Assembly (NCBI GenBank): GCA_030848705.1
Contig: CM061242.1
Coordinates: 64,429,064-64,493,063 of the forward strand
DNA: 64,000 nucleotides
Direction: 5' to 3'
From: Heracleum sosnowskyi
Lineage: Eukaryota; Streptophyta; Magnoliopsida; Apiales; Apiaceae
Part shown: piece by piece, positions 44,386 through 56,836 of the stretch
How positions within the stretch are numbered: the first letter of the stretch is position 1
Layout: each line of letters starts with the position of its first letter
Notes under the pieces: model-generated
Told to the model about the DNA's origin: nothing
Seen by the model: the letters and a program-made list of their open reading frames with translations, nothing else
Database searches by the model: none
Made by a program: the position numbers and the translations under genes

Positions 44386-46040
44386 ATGTTCAGATTTTCA
44401 CGAACGATTAAGGGTACTTAGTTGCCTAGAATAATGTAAGGAATTGTTTTGGGCTATGAGATTTCAAACCCCCACGACCAGCGATTCCATGGGAAATAGT
44501 GTCTATTATATCATTGAGGGATTTTATTATCTCAAGAAGGAATATTGGGTATAAGGATGATTGAAATAGAGACCGAATTTAAGCTTGTAGTTTCTAACGA
44601 TCTTCCGGAGTACCGCCCAGTTGACATATGGAATTCGTCGTTGCTATGGGCGACAACGGAATCGAAGTTTTCTTATAGAACAGAACGCTTACTTGAGGTG
44701 TTTGCGCCTAGTCGAATAGAATTCCCTGCGATTGCAAATGTTGATGGTTGAATTCTTAGCGACTATTATAAGTCGGAAATGACGTAAGTATCGAGCACCA
44801 TAGGGTGTGCCTGAAGAAGAAAAGCTTTAGAATGGAACAATTATCCATTAGAGGAGCCGACATAAAAGGCACCCGTAGAGACCTTGGTAATACCCTCCCC
44901 ATTTGCAAATTATGTGGGGTACCTCCCCAATCTATGATCTATCTTGACCTCTCTCCAGGAAAGAATTCTGATAAAGGGTATATTCCCTTTTCGAAGTTAT
45001 TTTATAACACTTGTGCTAAACCATATTCAGTTTCACTTGTGCCAGAGGCTATCACAATGCCTACTTTCAGGTTTTCGAAGCCCTGCCAAATGATGTTATT
45101 TAAGCTTTCACTTTTCTTCAAATAATGAATGACCCTATGGTGATACATCACCACTTGTTTGTTAAGTACCAGTATCTTGTGGTTATTCTTTTCTTTGTAT
45201 TTTCTTTGGAAAACCGCACCTTTGGAATCTGTTCAATTTTAATCCAAGGTGTTCCTTTGAGAAATATTGTCGAAAGGCGATAATCATTAAATTGATCTCG
45301 AATTGCTTTCATACTTTTCAACTTCCACTGAGACGAACAACCCTATACTTATAGGGGCTACAAGGACTATATGTCTGTGTGATAGAAGTCGGATGGGACG
45401 CCATCACTTGTAAGTTGTGAAATACAAGAAGGCTAATTACCTTTAGTAATGTCTCAAGTGAGGCACACAACGTTGAGTTCTTATGATCATGTTGATCTCT
45501 CGGTAAATTCTCTTACCTCCAATAAGGTTACCTTAAAACTCATAACCTTACGATCATCAGTGTGTGACGTTTTCCTTGATATGGGAGCTGTCTTTTCAAG
45601 GCCCCATAATTTTGTTATCCGTATTGAATTTCAAGGGGAGGCCAACCAGGTCAAATAAGTCAAAATTCGCTGAAAGGAATTAGATTCGCGACGAAATCAC
45701 TTATGACAGGAGCGAATCCCGAAGACGGATAGAATGTTAGCGACATATCGATGAAATTGGTTTATTCTCCCAAGGATAATATGATAATGGAAAGCGTGTC
45801 AATCGATATATGTGAAAGAAATAGTGACGTGCCGTGAACTCCACTGACAACGGTGTTAGATAGATGCCCTATAGTGAGATTGAGATTTTGGAGGAGTTGT
45901 TTACGAATGGACACTACCTCTGGGTCAGCAAGATAAGTACTGACGATGGAGTCAGAGGGAGCTGGTATTGTGACTTGGGAGAGGTGCAGCGTGTGTGGTT
46001 CTAGAGGAATAATTTTCGGAAATATGTGGAGACCCGGATG
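44386..46040 (+). other. degenerate chromovirus internal DNA, not assigned
   Basis: No frame stays open long enough to assign. It should correspond to the gag region by position, downstream of block X. I could not align any stretch here with a known domain. Confidence 0.4.
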
Positions 46041-46043
46041 AAA

Positions 46044-46172
46044 ATGAAAGTTAAAGAGTTAAAACCAGAAACCATGACTGTAACCGAGTATGAGGCCAAG
46101 TTTTCCGAATTATTGAGGTTTGTTCCGGAGTTTGTGAACACAGAATAAAAGAAAGCCAGTAGGTTTCAACCA
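46044..46172 (+). pseudogene. chromovirus gag fragment
   Basis: The frame from ATG 46044 reads MKVKELKPETMTVTEYEAKF then SELLRFVPEFVNTE, a stop, KKASRFQPGL. This is the characteristic retrotransposon gag segment of Del/Tekay elements. Gag upstream and the zinc knuckle downstream are not recognisable. Confidence 0.75.
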
Positions 46173-46740
46173 GGGCTACCTCCAACAAGCAGCCCACTGT
46201 CAGGACCTTTAAATAGCAGGTGCCCTTCTACACTGTTTAGACAGAGCTAATGCATTGTTGTATATCAAGATGTTGCGTGACGATTAAACCTTAAGGCCGA
46301 GACGCTGAGGGAATAATTACAAGTAGAAATAGCCAATCGAGGGATTTTCCCATAAGACTGGTACATCCAGGTTGTGAACTAGAAATATGAGGTCGACACT
46401 TTTGATAGACCTGATCCCTTTCAAGTTGGGAAAAGTGGATATTATAATAAGAATGGGTTGGTTGACACCCAATGGGGCCCAGACTGATTGTAAGGGAGAG
46501 AGAGTAATAAATAAAGAACGGAGACAGATTCAGAGATTCTTGAATATAGTTCAGACTAAGAAACTATTACGCCAGAGATACGAGGCTTAATTAGCTCTTA
46601 TGGTTGACGCCAAGAAAAGAGGTACCAAGTATAGAGGAAACTACAATGGTTTTGGGAGATTGTACAAGATCTTAATGCGCTACCAAATATCGATTGGGAT
46701 GACATGAGAATGAATACCGAGTATTCAGAGTATAGTGGGA

Positions 46741-47230
46741 ATGAAAGAGTTAGTGACTCAGTTACAAGAGTTGTTGTATAAGGATATGATAAGACCCAGT
46801 GTACCGCCGTGGAGAGCCCGGTGTTGTTGTAAGAGAGAAAGATTTTAGCACAAGATTATATATCGAACCTCGAGAGTTGTATGAGTTTGACATGGAGAAT
46901 AGGTACCCTTGTAAATGATTGTTTGATCAGCGGAAGAACGCTGTGTATTTCCAATTTATTTAAGAACTGGGTATCACCAGTTGGAAGTTAAATCAGAGGA
47001 TATGCCCAAGACTGCGATTCGTACTAGGAATAGACACTTCGAGTTTTCAGTGAAGTTATTTTGGGTTGACTAATGCACCCACAAATTTTATGGAATGTAA
47101 TGAATTGGCTTTGAGTTACCCATGATAGTAGATAGCATGAGATGGAGAAATGGCTAGAATTGACCTAGGATTATGACGGTGAGATACACAACCATCCGGG
47201 GAAGGCCAATGTGGTGGCCGATACCCTTAC
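46741..47230 (+). pseudogene. chromovirus RT and RNase H fragments
   Basis: MKELVTQLQELLYKDMIRPS near 46741 (RT start), QLEVKSEDMPKTAIRTRNRH near 46978 (finger/palm), then a jump to DYDGEIHNHPGKANVVADTL at about 47170 (end of RNase H). The YxDD box and much of RT and RNase H are deleted. Several stops and frameshifts. Confidence 0.7.
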
Positions 47231-47339
47231 TTTAAAATAAGACAGAGATGGATTCCGAATGATCGGGAATTAAAGGATGAGATTTTACACAACACCCAAG
47301 TTAGTCCAACAAACTAGAAGGACAAAAGATTTCACCAAC

Positions 47340-47918
47340 AAGCGGCTAGTGACAACCAAGACAGACAGAGAAAGTATGCGGACTAAGCCCGCGAGTATAG
47401 AGATAGTACTGCTACTGATAAGCTAAATGGCATGTTGATGGATGACAAGCAAGTTTATGTTGGTGTATTTTCTGTACAAACAAGATAGAGAATATGAGGT
47501 TAGAGATTCGTGATACTAAAAGATATCCATGGAAAGAATTAATGAGATTTGAAAAGAAAGGGAAGTGAGCCCGATTTTCTTTGGGCCATCTGAGATTTAA
47601 GACGCGCCAGGAAGGTGGCCTACGAGCCAGCCTTACCCCCCCAAACTTGTAGAATGGTCATAACGGGGTTCATGTGTCAATGCTACGTCAGTATACTATA
47701 GATGCCCGGCATATGTAGAGTACGAGCACGTAGACATACAACCAGACTTGACCTATGTGGAGCAACCAATGGAAATGATAGATCGAAAGGAACAAGTACT
47801 CCGAAACAAGGTCATCAAACTAGCTAGAGTGGTATGGAGGAATCATAATGTGGAAGAATCAACTTGGGAGCTAGAGAGCGAGATGCTAGAAAGATATCCC
47901 TATTTGTTTTCAGAGTGA
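47340..47918 (+). pseudogene. chromovirus integrase C-terminal and chromodomain-like fragments
   Basis: ASDNQDRQRKYAD-type sequence at about 47345 is the usual post-integrase helix. MRFEKKGK near 47545 follows. The open frame ends YVEQPMEMIDRKEQV...VVWRNHNVEESTWELESEM...YPYLFSE then TGA at 47916-47918. VEESTWE is typical for the chromodomain-like tail of Tekay/Del. The DDE core is missing. Confidence 0.75.
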
Positions 47919-47951
47919 TTCCGGGACGGAATCCTTTTAAGGAGAGGAGAC

Positions 47952-50900
47952 TGTAAGACCCCAGATTTTGGGTAGAATTAAAACTTTTATTATATGTTGA
48001 TGTAAAGATGGATAGTGGCAATGACTTTGAGAATCAAGTTATGAAATGAATATGAATTTCGGTTTTCAAACATTTTGAGAATAGTAAGAATGGACTGAAC
48101 ATATAAATAAGAACAATCAATCTAGAAGATAAGAATGCAATACTCCAGGGAAGGAAAGTATTTTTATGTCATCCAAATCAATATCTGGAATACATCCGAC
48201 AACTCCGTAAACAAGATAGCGTACGCCCGAGAAAGCACTAGAACGTTTTCTAAGTGCAAAGAGTAGAGAGAAAATAGATCAGGAATATTGGAACGGATTT
48301 TGATCCAAAGTATTATAGAAAAACCATTGATGAATAGTAACTCTTCATTTAAAAGTTTTTCAGACCACCCTATATGCGGGACGATATAATAAACTTTCAA
48401 AGTCGCATTAGTGATCTACGATGGAAATAAAAGAATGCAGAAGCTGTCAGAATCGGAAAAATAGCATTTTTCGTTTTCTCCGAAATTTCACCAAAAACGG
48501 ACTAAATAATTATTATTTGAGGATATTTAAGGATTTAAATTATTAATTCCATGGATATGGATTTGATAAATGAATTAGAAGTATCGAGAACGATTTCGGT
48601 AAAATACCTCGATAGAACCCTCGAGAAACCTTGCGAGCGTTCTACGAAATTAAACGAACCAGAAAAGCTACTTTATTCCAAGCCAATGCATGCTTGCCAA
48701 GTGTCAAGACAAGAAGAGACCAAGGGTGATGACTCACCACATTGGATAAATATCAAGTAATTAAACAAGATAAGAAGAAAAAGAAAAAGGAAGAGAAATT
48801 TCGGGAGAGAAGAAGAAAGAAAAATGGGAGAGAAAGAAATGATCATAACTTGAGATTCCGTTGTCCGTTTTTGGCGTTCCACCACTCAAATCGAAGCTCT
48901 CGAGAAGCCCGACGTAACCATGGTAAGCAATCGCCTCACCTCTGTCATTTACCCTTCGATTTCAGTGAGTAACAGTTGGAGAAGATGATGACTAGTAACT
49001 TGTATTTTGCTTTGTTGCTTTTGATATTGAGTTTGTGGCTTCCAAAGGTTGTATTAAGCAAGGATCTAAGGTTACATAAGGAATATAGCAGCAAGCAAGC
49101 TTGGAGGAAGGTATAAACCTCTGCCCCTTTGAGTTTTATATGAGTTTTAAAGTGGTTTTGATGTTCATGTAAAGTTAAGATCATGATTAAGTGATTTAGT
49201 GATTATTTGGATTTGTTTGAATGTGTAAAATGATGGGTGTTGGATTTGAGCCTCCCCACTGATCTTAGAGGTGTATGATGGTTGTTTGTTGAGGTTGGAG
49301 ATGTATGGTATGCCCGGTGTGGCTTGGTTATGTTGTGACAAAATAGGATTATTCGATTTTAAGCCGTCGTAATGCCCGATTTTCGGTAACTCTATAAACT
49401 GCCTAGAATCAGAAAACCTAACTGCCTCTTTTGGTTCAGTTATGAACATGAGTGTGTAGAGCTTTGTTTCTAGTTTACGTGAGCGCAAGAATCATGTCAT
49501 TACGATTTACGGTTTATGAGATATGACCATTTTAGTGAAAGTGGTTCAAGGAATGAGATTGCAGAAATGTACCAACTTTGTGGCTATGTTTGAGACCCTT
49601 AAGAGTTGTTTTAAAATATGGAATTTTGTATTGAAGTGTCAAGGGCAGTTACGAAGGTTTGTACGAAGGTTTCGAGTCCAAAAGATTATTTTCCGATTTT
49701 ATAAAAATGTGTTAGTCGAGGTTGCGCAAGTGAAAACCACTAAGAACATGACTTAGAAACCAAGGTTGTAAATGGTTAAGTATAACTTGTATTCGAGGAT
49801 CGATTTCGGACTAAACCTACGACTTAAGTAATTGTCGATTAACATGGACTTAGTATGAGCCTATAACGAGCTAGTAATGCCTTGGTTGTGTTTCGCTTAC
49901 GTGTTTAAGCATTGAGTACAAGTGGATTATCCAGGGGATTAATCGTGCGTTTTCTTTGACTTTGTCTAGATTGTCCGGCATCGTCGCGAACCCCTATCAC
50001 TTCTTGAGCATCAGGCAAGTTTTCTAAATCTATACTTTGAAGTATTGATTATATATTACTGTTGTTGCCATGTGTGGAGTATACAGTTGTGCGATACATG
50101 TTATATATTGTATAAAATAGAGTTTGATTTGGATTTATGTATGAGCTTTGAGATAAAGTAGTTATAAACCGGCATACCTTGTAGCTCTAGAGATAAGAGC
50201 ATACTTCTTGTTTTCGACTCTAGACCGGGAGTCAGTATTTGAGATATGGAGATAGCCGTGGAAACCCGGAGGGATTCCAGCGGCAGTGTACTAATTATTT
50301 TGAGGACTGCTATTATTAAACATTAATTATATTTCTAGAAAGTATTAATTACCTGGAAATGATTTGAGGAATGTTATTTGAATATTACCTCATTCAGAGG
50401 TTGTTACTTGGAAATGATTTGGTAATTGGCTTATAAGCTAGATATGGGATATCACTTATAAGCCAGGTTTTATAAAGGCCCTAGGTTAAGGGCGTATGAT
50501 ATTTCTTAAGATCAGTAGTGATTATAGTTTGTGTATGATAAAGGTTATTTTTCCGATAAAGATATCGGGTAACCGTTATTCGAGGATTAATTATTTTTAT
50601 TTAAGAATATTATTTATTAATATTCATTTGAGGATTATCGACTCACAGAATATTATTTATATACATTTGAGGATTATCGACTTACAGAATATTGTTTATA
50701 TTCATTCGAGATTTATTTAATTAATGAATATTACTTTTGAATATTCATTTGAGATTTAATTATTTAAAGGATATTATTTTCGAATATTCATTGGAGGTTC
50801 ACTTATTTGAGAAATATTATTTTTAATATTCATTTGAGGATTATTTATTAATGAATATTATTTTTGAATATTCATTTGAGGATTATTTATTAATGAATAT

Positions 50901-52832
50901 TATTTTTGAATATTCATTTGAGGATTATTTATTAATGAATATTATTTTTTTAATATTCATTTGAGGATTATTTATTAATGAATATTCATTTGAGGATTAT
51001 TTATTAATGAATATTATTTTTGAATATTCATTTGAAGATTATTTATTAATGAATATTATTTTTAATATTCATTTGAGGATTATTTATTAATGAATATTAT
51101 TTTTGAATATTCATTTGAGGATTATTTATTAATGAATATTATTTCTAAATATTCATTCGAGGTTTGTTTATTTGATGAATATTATTTTCGAATATTCATT
51201 TGAAGGTTTACTTGTTTAATAAATGTTATTAATTGTTTTCCAATCAAAAAGAGGTTCCCAAAATAATGTTTTTTTCCGTTTAAATCTGTCTTTTAAAGAG
51301 GATTTAAATGCTCGCTCAACTATCAAAAATATGGGAAACCTGATTTAAGTGACTACTACTCTTTTTAAACTCTCAATTCAAAAACTGTCAAGGGACAGAT
51401 ATTTTCTTGGAGCAATTTAATTGCTGCCAGTCTAATGTTGTGTTACCACCTCAATAATCGAGGGGTAAATTCATGGAACAAGTCGATATCCATTAACAAG
51501 CATAGCTTGGGAAATATTGGAGAATCTTCCTTTCCAACCTAGATATAACTACTTAGTGGAGTCGTATCAACAAGTGTTACACTTGGGGAAAGGAGGACGA
51601 TCTTTACGTTTCAGAGTCATGGATTTCATCTGAACTAGGAGTGGTGTAAGTGGTCAAGTTGCGTGGGCCCATCCAACTTTTATATTGCCCCAAATGGGCC
51701 GGGAGGTCATAGTAAGGCGATAGACAATGTCAGGCCGTCGTGATACTTCCATCTACATGTAGAAAACTATTTGAGCGGTGCGACCTGCTACTGATCATAG
51801 TAAGGTTAGGCACAGCGGACGCGGTAGCAACTCCAGTATTAGTTCATCATCCAATTTGGATATTTCCTGCAACATGTATTGGGGTGAAGAACCAATCGTG
51901 TTGGCAGGGGGTCGAGAAGTGTTTGGAATTGAAGTGACAATAAATCCATGCAACTTCATCTTTTATTTTATGAGTTATGACTCTGTGGATACCTTACATA
52001 ACATGAGTTATGGTAAGGGAGTTGTTTATACTGAATCACCTTATAACTTCATCTTTTAAGTTATGTGTTGATATTCTGCTTACATAGCATATATTTTTGG
52101 AAAGGTTATATTGGTTTACTTTGAAACCTCATCTTTTATATTATACTAGAACTTTGTTCATAATATAGCAAAAGTCTGCAGAAATATTATGAAAATGATA
52201 TTTGAAGTACAATAATGGTACTGTTTTTGGGAATACATTCCGATAAGGATATAATTTCAGTATCGAGATATTTTGACAAATTATTGTCTTATACCCGCTT
52301 TATTCTGGGTTGAGTTAAAGGCAGAATTATGCCACACTTTCATTACCTTGCTGAGCTATCGCTCACTCTTGCTATTGTTTTATATATATTATATAGCAGC
52401 GAAGCAGGATGCCAATGGGTCGGCACATACCTCGCAAGGCGTTTCCGTAAACAGTTTCTAGCAGTGATCTCGAGAGTAGTACGAACCAATCGAATCAGGC
52501 TACAGCTTTTGGTATTCAACTTATGTATAGATATGAATGGTATGAGAGGATTGTGAGCATCAGAAGGCTAAGTTGGTAATGTAACATTACTTAGAAATTG
52601 TATCAGTGACAGATTCAAAAGACATTTGGGTATTGTAATAAAAGTTATTTATTCCGCAGTTGTTGTATTGTGTCGTTTCTGAGACTCTAACATGTGTGTG
52701 TGTGTGTGAGAGACATATGTTGTGGGGTCATGAGAAGGTGAATTATGAATGGTGTGAGTAATACAGGTAAGGCAAGGAATACATGGATTGTGACAACCCT
52801 AGATCCCTGACCCCGGATTTGGGGCTGTTACA
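47952..52832 (+). repeat. chromovirus LTR, 4.9 kb
   Basis: It starts TGTAAGACCCCAGATTTTGGG after the PPT-like AAGGAGAGGAGAC and ends CCCCGGATTTGGGGCTGTTACA, so TGTAA/TTACA are inverted ends. The PBS follows. The long length suits Tekay/Del. Inside: a purine-rich stretch (48768-48840), a 42-bp minisatellite (50590-51220) and a short (TG)n at about 52694. Confidence 0.75.
50590..51220. repeat. AT-rich minisatellite, about 42-bp unit, in the chromovirus LTR
   Basis: Unit ATTCATTTGAGGATTATT TATTAATGAATATTATTTTTGAAT, about 14 imperfect copies. Each unit carries AATGAATATT and AATATTCATT, which are reverse complements, so the array can form stems. Some units are shortened (near 50980). Confidence 0.85.
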
Positions 52833-52836
52833 GAAA

Positions 52837-52847
52837 TGGTATCAGAG
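52837..52847 (+). other. chromovirus primer binding site
   Basis: TGGTATCAGAG four bases after the LTR end TTACA, followed by AGTTAGGTTACAG. It matches the tRNA-Met type PBS used by these elements. Confidence 0.8.
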
Positions 52848-53338
52848 AGTTAGGTTACAGTCCTCAGAAACGATAGGAGATCGAGTCTTACAATACCCTT
52901 AATAATGATAAGAACATCTAGAGCTCAAATTAAGTTCGTAGTCGGGTTAGAGGACATGACCCTGACTGTTTAAGATGAAGCCCGAGAGGGGACTTCTTCT
53001 GGGAAACCGTACCTAGGACTTCATGGTTAGTCACCTCGATTCGTATGAGTTATAGATGGATGGGACTCTGAGATGCCAGATCCCGAGGCCTTCGAGTAGG
53101 CATTTGATGATGCGCTTCTTGAAATGGACGGAGACCCGATAAAGAAAGATCCATAGGAGGATCTAGAGGAAGACCCCATAGTGGGTCAAGGAAAGAATCT
53201 TGTAAAGGACGTGTTGATTGATAAAGATGTGGTGCGTTACTTGAGGTCTAATAATAAGACCGGACGAACCTTCGAGGGATAAATAAGTGACGAGACGAGA
53301 GTTTAAGGATCGTTCATGATTCATCAAGAGGTATGACA

Positions 53339-53480
53339 AGGAAAATGGAGTAGAGTCTCCAAAGCAGAAGAGGTAGAGGCAGTATAGCCAGTATCAGTGG
53401 ATTGATTCGACTTGAACGAAACCTGTTACTCGTGATCGGTTATAGCTGCCCATAAGGAGGCGGCATACGTAAGAACCAAG
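53339..53480 (+). repeat. block X, direct repeat of 44244-44385
   Basis: 142 bp (AGGAAAATGGAGTAGAGTCTCC...ACGTAAGAACCAAG) identical by eye to 44244-44385, distance 9095 bp. Here it follows the chromovirus leader and is followed directly by E4 copy 2. Confidence 0.88.
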
Positions 53481-53481
53481 T

Positions 53482-54306
53482 GTATAGGAATTCCACCCAA
53501 GTGTATCTTGAATAATCATCAACCATCACTAGAGCATATTTCTTGTGCTCTATAATAACTTGGGGTGCTTCATCCTTGGAGTATAGGAATTCCACCCAAG
53601 TGTATCTTGAATAATCATCAACCATCACTAGAGCATATTTCTTCTTGGAAAGAGACATTACATTCACAGGGCCAAACAGATCCATGTGAATTAACTGCAG
53701 AGGCTTTGAGTTTGTATTGAGCAATTTGTTCTTATGACTTGATCTTTTAATCTTCCCTTTCTGACAAGCTTCACAAGATCCATCTTGCACAAACTCCAAG
53801 GTAGGCATATCTCTTATGAGTTCTCTCTTTGTCAGAGAGTTCATTGCTTGAACATTCAAGTGAGACAGTTTCTTGTGCCATATCCAGAATTCTTCATTTG
53901 TGGCCTTAGTGTAGAAACAAAAAATTTCTCCCTTGTCTGCAGCCTTGAGATTAGCTACAAAAAAGCTTCCTTTCTTCACACCAGTTAGAACAACTTCACC
54001 ACTTCCTCTTTTTGAGATTAGACAATGATCTTCATCAAATTCCACTTTGAAACCCCTATTGGTGAATTTTCCAATACTCAAGAGGTTATGCTTCAGTCCT
54101 TCAACAAAGGCTACATCTTCAATAATGACATTTCCATATTTGACACTGTCATATCCCATGGTATAACCAATGTTGTCATTTCCAAAGGTTACTGATGGGC
54201 CAGCCTTTTCCTCAAAATGTGATAGCAGGGCTATATCACCAGTCATGTGACTTGAGCATCCACTGTCCAAGATCCATATGACTCTTTTATTCCTGTTGCC
54301 CTGCAT
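53482..54306 (-). pseudogene. E4 copy 2 pol: protease and first part of integrase, with a local duplication
   Basis: Start MQGNRNK. Protease DSGC, pre-integrase CEACQKGK, integrase HMDLFGP. After DEAPQVIIEH the reading jumps back and repeats KKYALVMVDDYSRYTWVEF in frame, then leaves E4 for block X (the frame ends at 53440). So a piece of about 65 bp of integrase is duplicated at the break. Integrase beyond, RT and RNase H are absent. Confidence 0.85.
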
Positions 54307-54317
54307 TCACAAGGTAA

Positions 54318-56786
54318 CTAAGTTGTTTTTGGTACCCACACATGGTAGGGTCCAATTGATTTAGAAACATTTTTGTTAACAATTCTTTTGTCATAAGTTG
54401 CACTCTTCACAGTAGGAGACTTCACATTGTTTGTGGATTTGGAGTTTATACTCTTAGACTCACATGAAGTTTTCACCCTCTCAACCTTGATTGGGGATCA
54501 TGTCCTGTGAGTGTGCATATGTGTGTGTGATTCACAAGATTGTGCAGAATCCAGTTTATGCTTAAGAGATAAACAATTAGCAATCACAGTCACATAGCAT
54601 GTCATGCATTTTGAATTACCACAGAAAGAATCATGAATAGAATTTAAACCTACAGAATGGTTACTTAGGTTATCAGCTTCAACATTTACTTGTTTATTAC
54701 ACTTATGAGTCAAATGATTAACAGATAGGCATTTCTGACATTGTTTCCTAGGAGCATTTGGCACATAAGCATAGTTGTTACCCTTGTTGACACCTATCTT
54801 ACCATTTCTGTTTTGTTTCTTTTTCTTAACAACTTCTTTCTTGACTTTAGGACTCTTGACAAGGTTGTCTTTGGTCTCTTTCTGATCAACAGATTTAGGA
54901 GAGGAAGAAGTGTCTTTAGCAGCCTCATCTTCTTCAAGAAGTTGTTGTTTGATGATCAATAGTTCTTCATCAAACTCAACAACACTCTTTTTGAAAATGG
55001 ACTTTTCAACACTAGACAGAATGGTTGGGGCATTTTTGTTTGTAAAAGATTCTTTTCCTTTGCCCTTTGCCTTCTTCCTTCCTTTATCATTATCATAGTC
55101 AAAACCAACTCCAACCTTGCAGTCTTCAGTGTGTTCCTTGTGATAGGTTTGAATAAGCTCAGATGAGTTTTTGAAACTTCTTAGCTTTAATTCATTTTCA
55201 GCAATTTGCTCTCTAACAGCTTTTTCTATTTGTTCAGCACAAACTACTTTGTTTTTGAGATACTCAATCTCCTTATTCAAACCATCAAGGCTCACAACCA
55301 TTAACTCAAGCTCCTCATTCTTTTCTGTAAGCTCAAGATTTTTAGCAGTTAGCCTATCAATTTCTTCATTAGCAACTAACATGCTAGTATGAATATTAAA
55401 CATCTCAGTACTCATGTCTTCAACAGTCTGCTTATATTGAAAGGGAGTCATATCAAGAGAAGTAAGAATGGGTACCTGACTTGAAGAATCACCATCATCA
55501 GAAAATTCTATCAAGGCATAGTTTGAGTACTCTTGTTCTTCTTCTTCATCAGAGTCATCCCAACATTTTCCCTCAGCAATAAAAGCTTTACCCTGTTGTT
55601 TCTTGAGTAGAGCTTCATACTTGGCTTCAAGCTCTAAGTATGCTTTGTCCTTTTTGACCTGTTTAGGCTTCTTGCACTCTGTGGCAAAATGCCCAAGTTC
55701 ATTGTAGTTATAGCATCTTATTTTGGACCTATCTACACTCCCAGATTTGTATCCTCCTTTAGCAGCACCAGCAATCCCTTTTCCTTTGTTGAAAAAGTTT
55801 GAGCTACCTGAACCACCATCATTTTCACTATTGAATTTAGACTTGAATGGTTGCTTCCTCTTAAACCTAATCTTAGGATATCTCCTAGCCATATAAGTAA
55901 AAGATTTGTTTTCCATCTTGTCCAACTCATCTATGCTGTAGAACTCATCCTCCTCAGGCAAATCATAAACAACCTGAGTTTCATCACTAGTGTCATCACT
56001 TTCCAGTTCCTCAATCTTGACTTGACTGACTTTTAGAGATTCCATTCTTTGACCTAGATTGTCGGTAATAAGGGCACAAGAGGTATTGGCCATTAATCCT
56101 TGCTTTGCTTGAATAGATCTCTTCTGAAACAGCTCTAGCTCATATGTCTTCAAAACACCATACAACACATCAAAACCAATCTTTGTTAGATCTCTTTCTT
56201 TAAGGGAAGAGATTCTTGGTTCCAAGTGATCTGGAAGAGTTAGTAAGAACTTCATGTTGAGCTCTTCTGTCTCATAGTGTTTGTCATAGAGTTTGAGTTC
56301 ATTTATCAGCTTGTTGAACCTCTCAAACACTTCTGTGATTCCCTCCTTTGGTTGAGCCATGAATGCTTCATACCGTGAGACCAGAATCTGCTTTTTGTTC
56401 TTCCTTACCTCAGGAGTTCCTTCACATAGCAGTTCTATGAGATCCCACATTTTCTTTGCACTACTACAGTGAGCAACAATGCCATACATGTTGAAATCCA
56501 TAGATTCACAGATGATAAGTTGGAGATGTCCATCTAGTGCTATTTTCTCCTTTTCCGGATCAGTGTATTTTGAGGGGTCTTTAGGAACATGCCTTGCTGG
56601 TATTATCTCAGTGCCTACTGTTGTTTCAACAATCTCAATCATTAGAATAAAGGGACCATGCTTTAGAATGTCTAAATACATGGGATTGGAAGCTTTGATG
56701 AAAAGTAACATCTTCTTCTTCCATAAGCTGTAGTGCTCCTTGTTGAAGGGAGGAATCTTGATACTGCTTAGTTTTTGTGAACTCAT
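54318..56786 (-). pseudogene. E4 copy 2 gag
   Basis: As copy 1: start MSSQKLSSIKIPPF, the broken first knuckle CYNYNELGHFATEC, intact CQKCLSVNHLTHKC, TGA at 54498-54500 and final TAG at 54318. Differences to copy 1 include A/V in EI(A/V)ETTVG, T/I in MYG(T/I)VAHC, V/L in LIE(V/L)LCEG and Q/R in VS(Q/R)YEAF. Sharing of the TGA shows the copies derive from one already dead element. Confidence 0.87.
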
Positions 56787-56822
56787 TCTTGATCTTTTCC
56801 TGTTTGTACGTTAACAGCCTAC

Positions 56823-56834
56823 GCTCTGATACCA
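56823..56834 (-). other. E4 copy 2 primer binding site
   Basis: GCTCTGATACCA (plus strand), same as copy 1. Confidence 0.88.
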
Positions 56835-56836
56835 CT

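Larger units (their letters stand above)
44244..53480 (+). mobile_element. Tekay/Del-type chromovirus, decayed and circularly permuted
   Basis: Order along the plus strand: 142-bp block X (44244-44385), unrecognised degenerate DNA, gag (about 46044), RT (about 46741), RNase H (about 47165), integrase C-terminal region with chromodomain-like end (to 47918), PPT, one LTR (47952-52832), PBS (52837), 5' leader, and block X again (53339-53480). A normal element would have LTRs at both ends and the leader at the left. This is the order of a one-LTR circle opened at X. The internal region is riddled with stops and internal deletions. Confidence 0.75.

Noticed and set aside
45449..45658. Possible chromovirus protease (FLDMGAVFS resembling D-S/T-G-A)
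   Set aside because: It lies upstream of the clear gag fragment, the motif is only partial and flanks do not align.
48673..48972. ORFs in the purine-rich stretch
   Set aside because: Low-complexity AAG/GAA tract inside the chromovirus LTR; no conserved motif.
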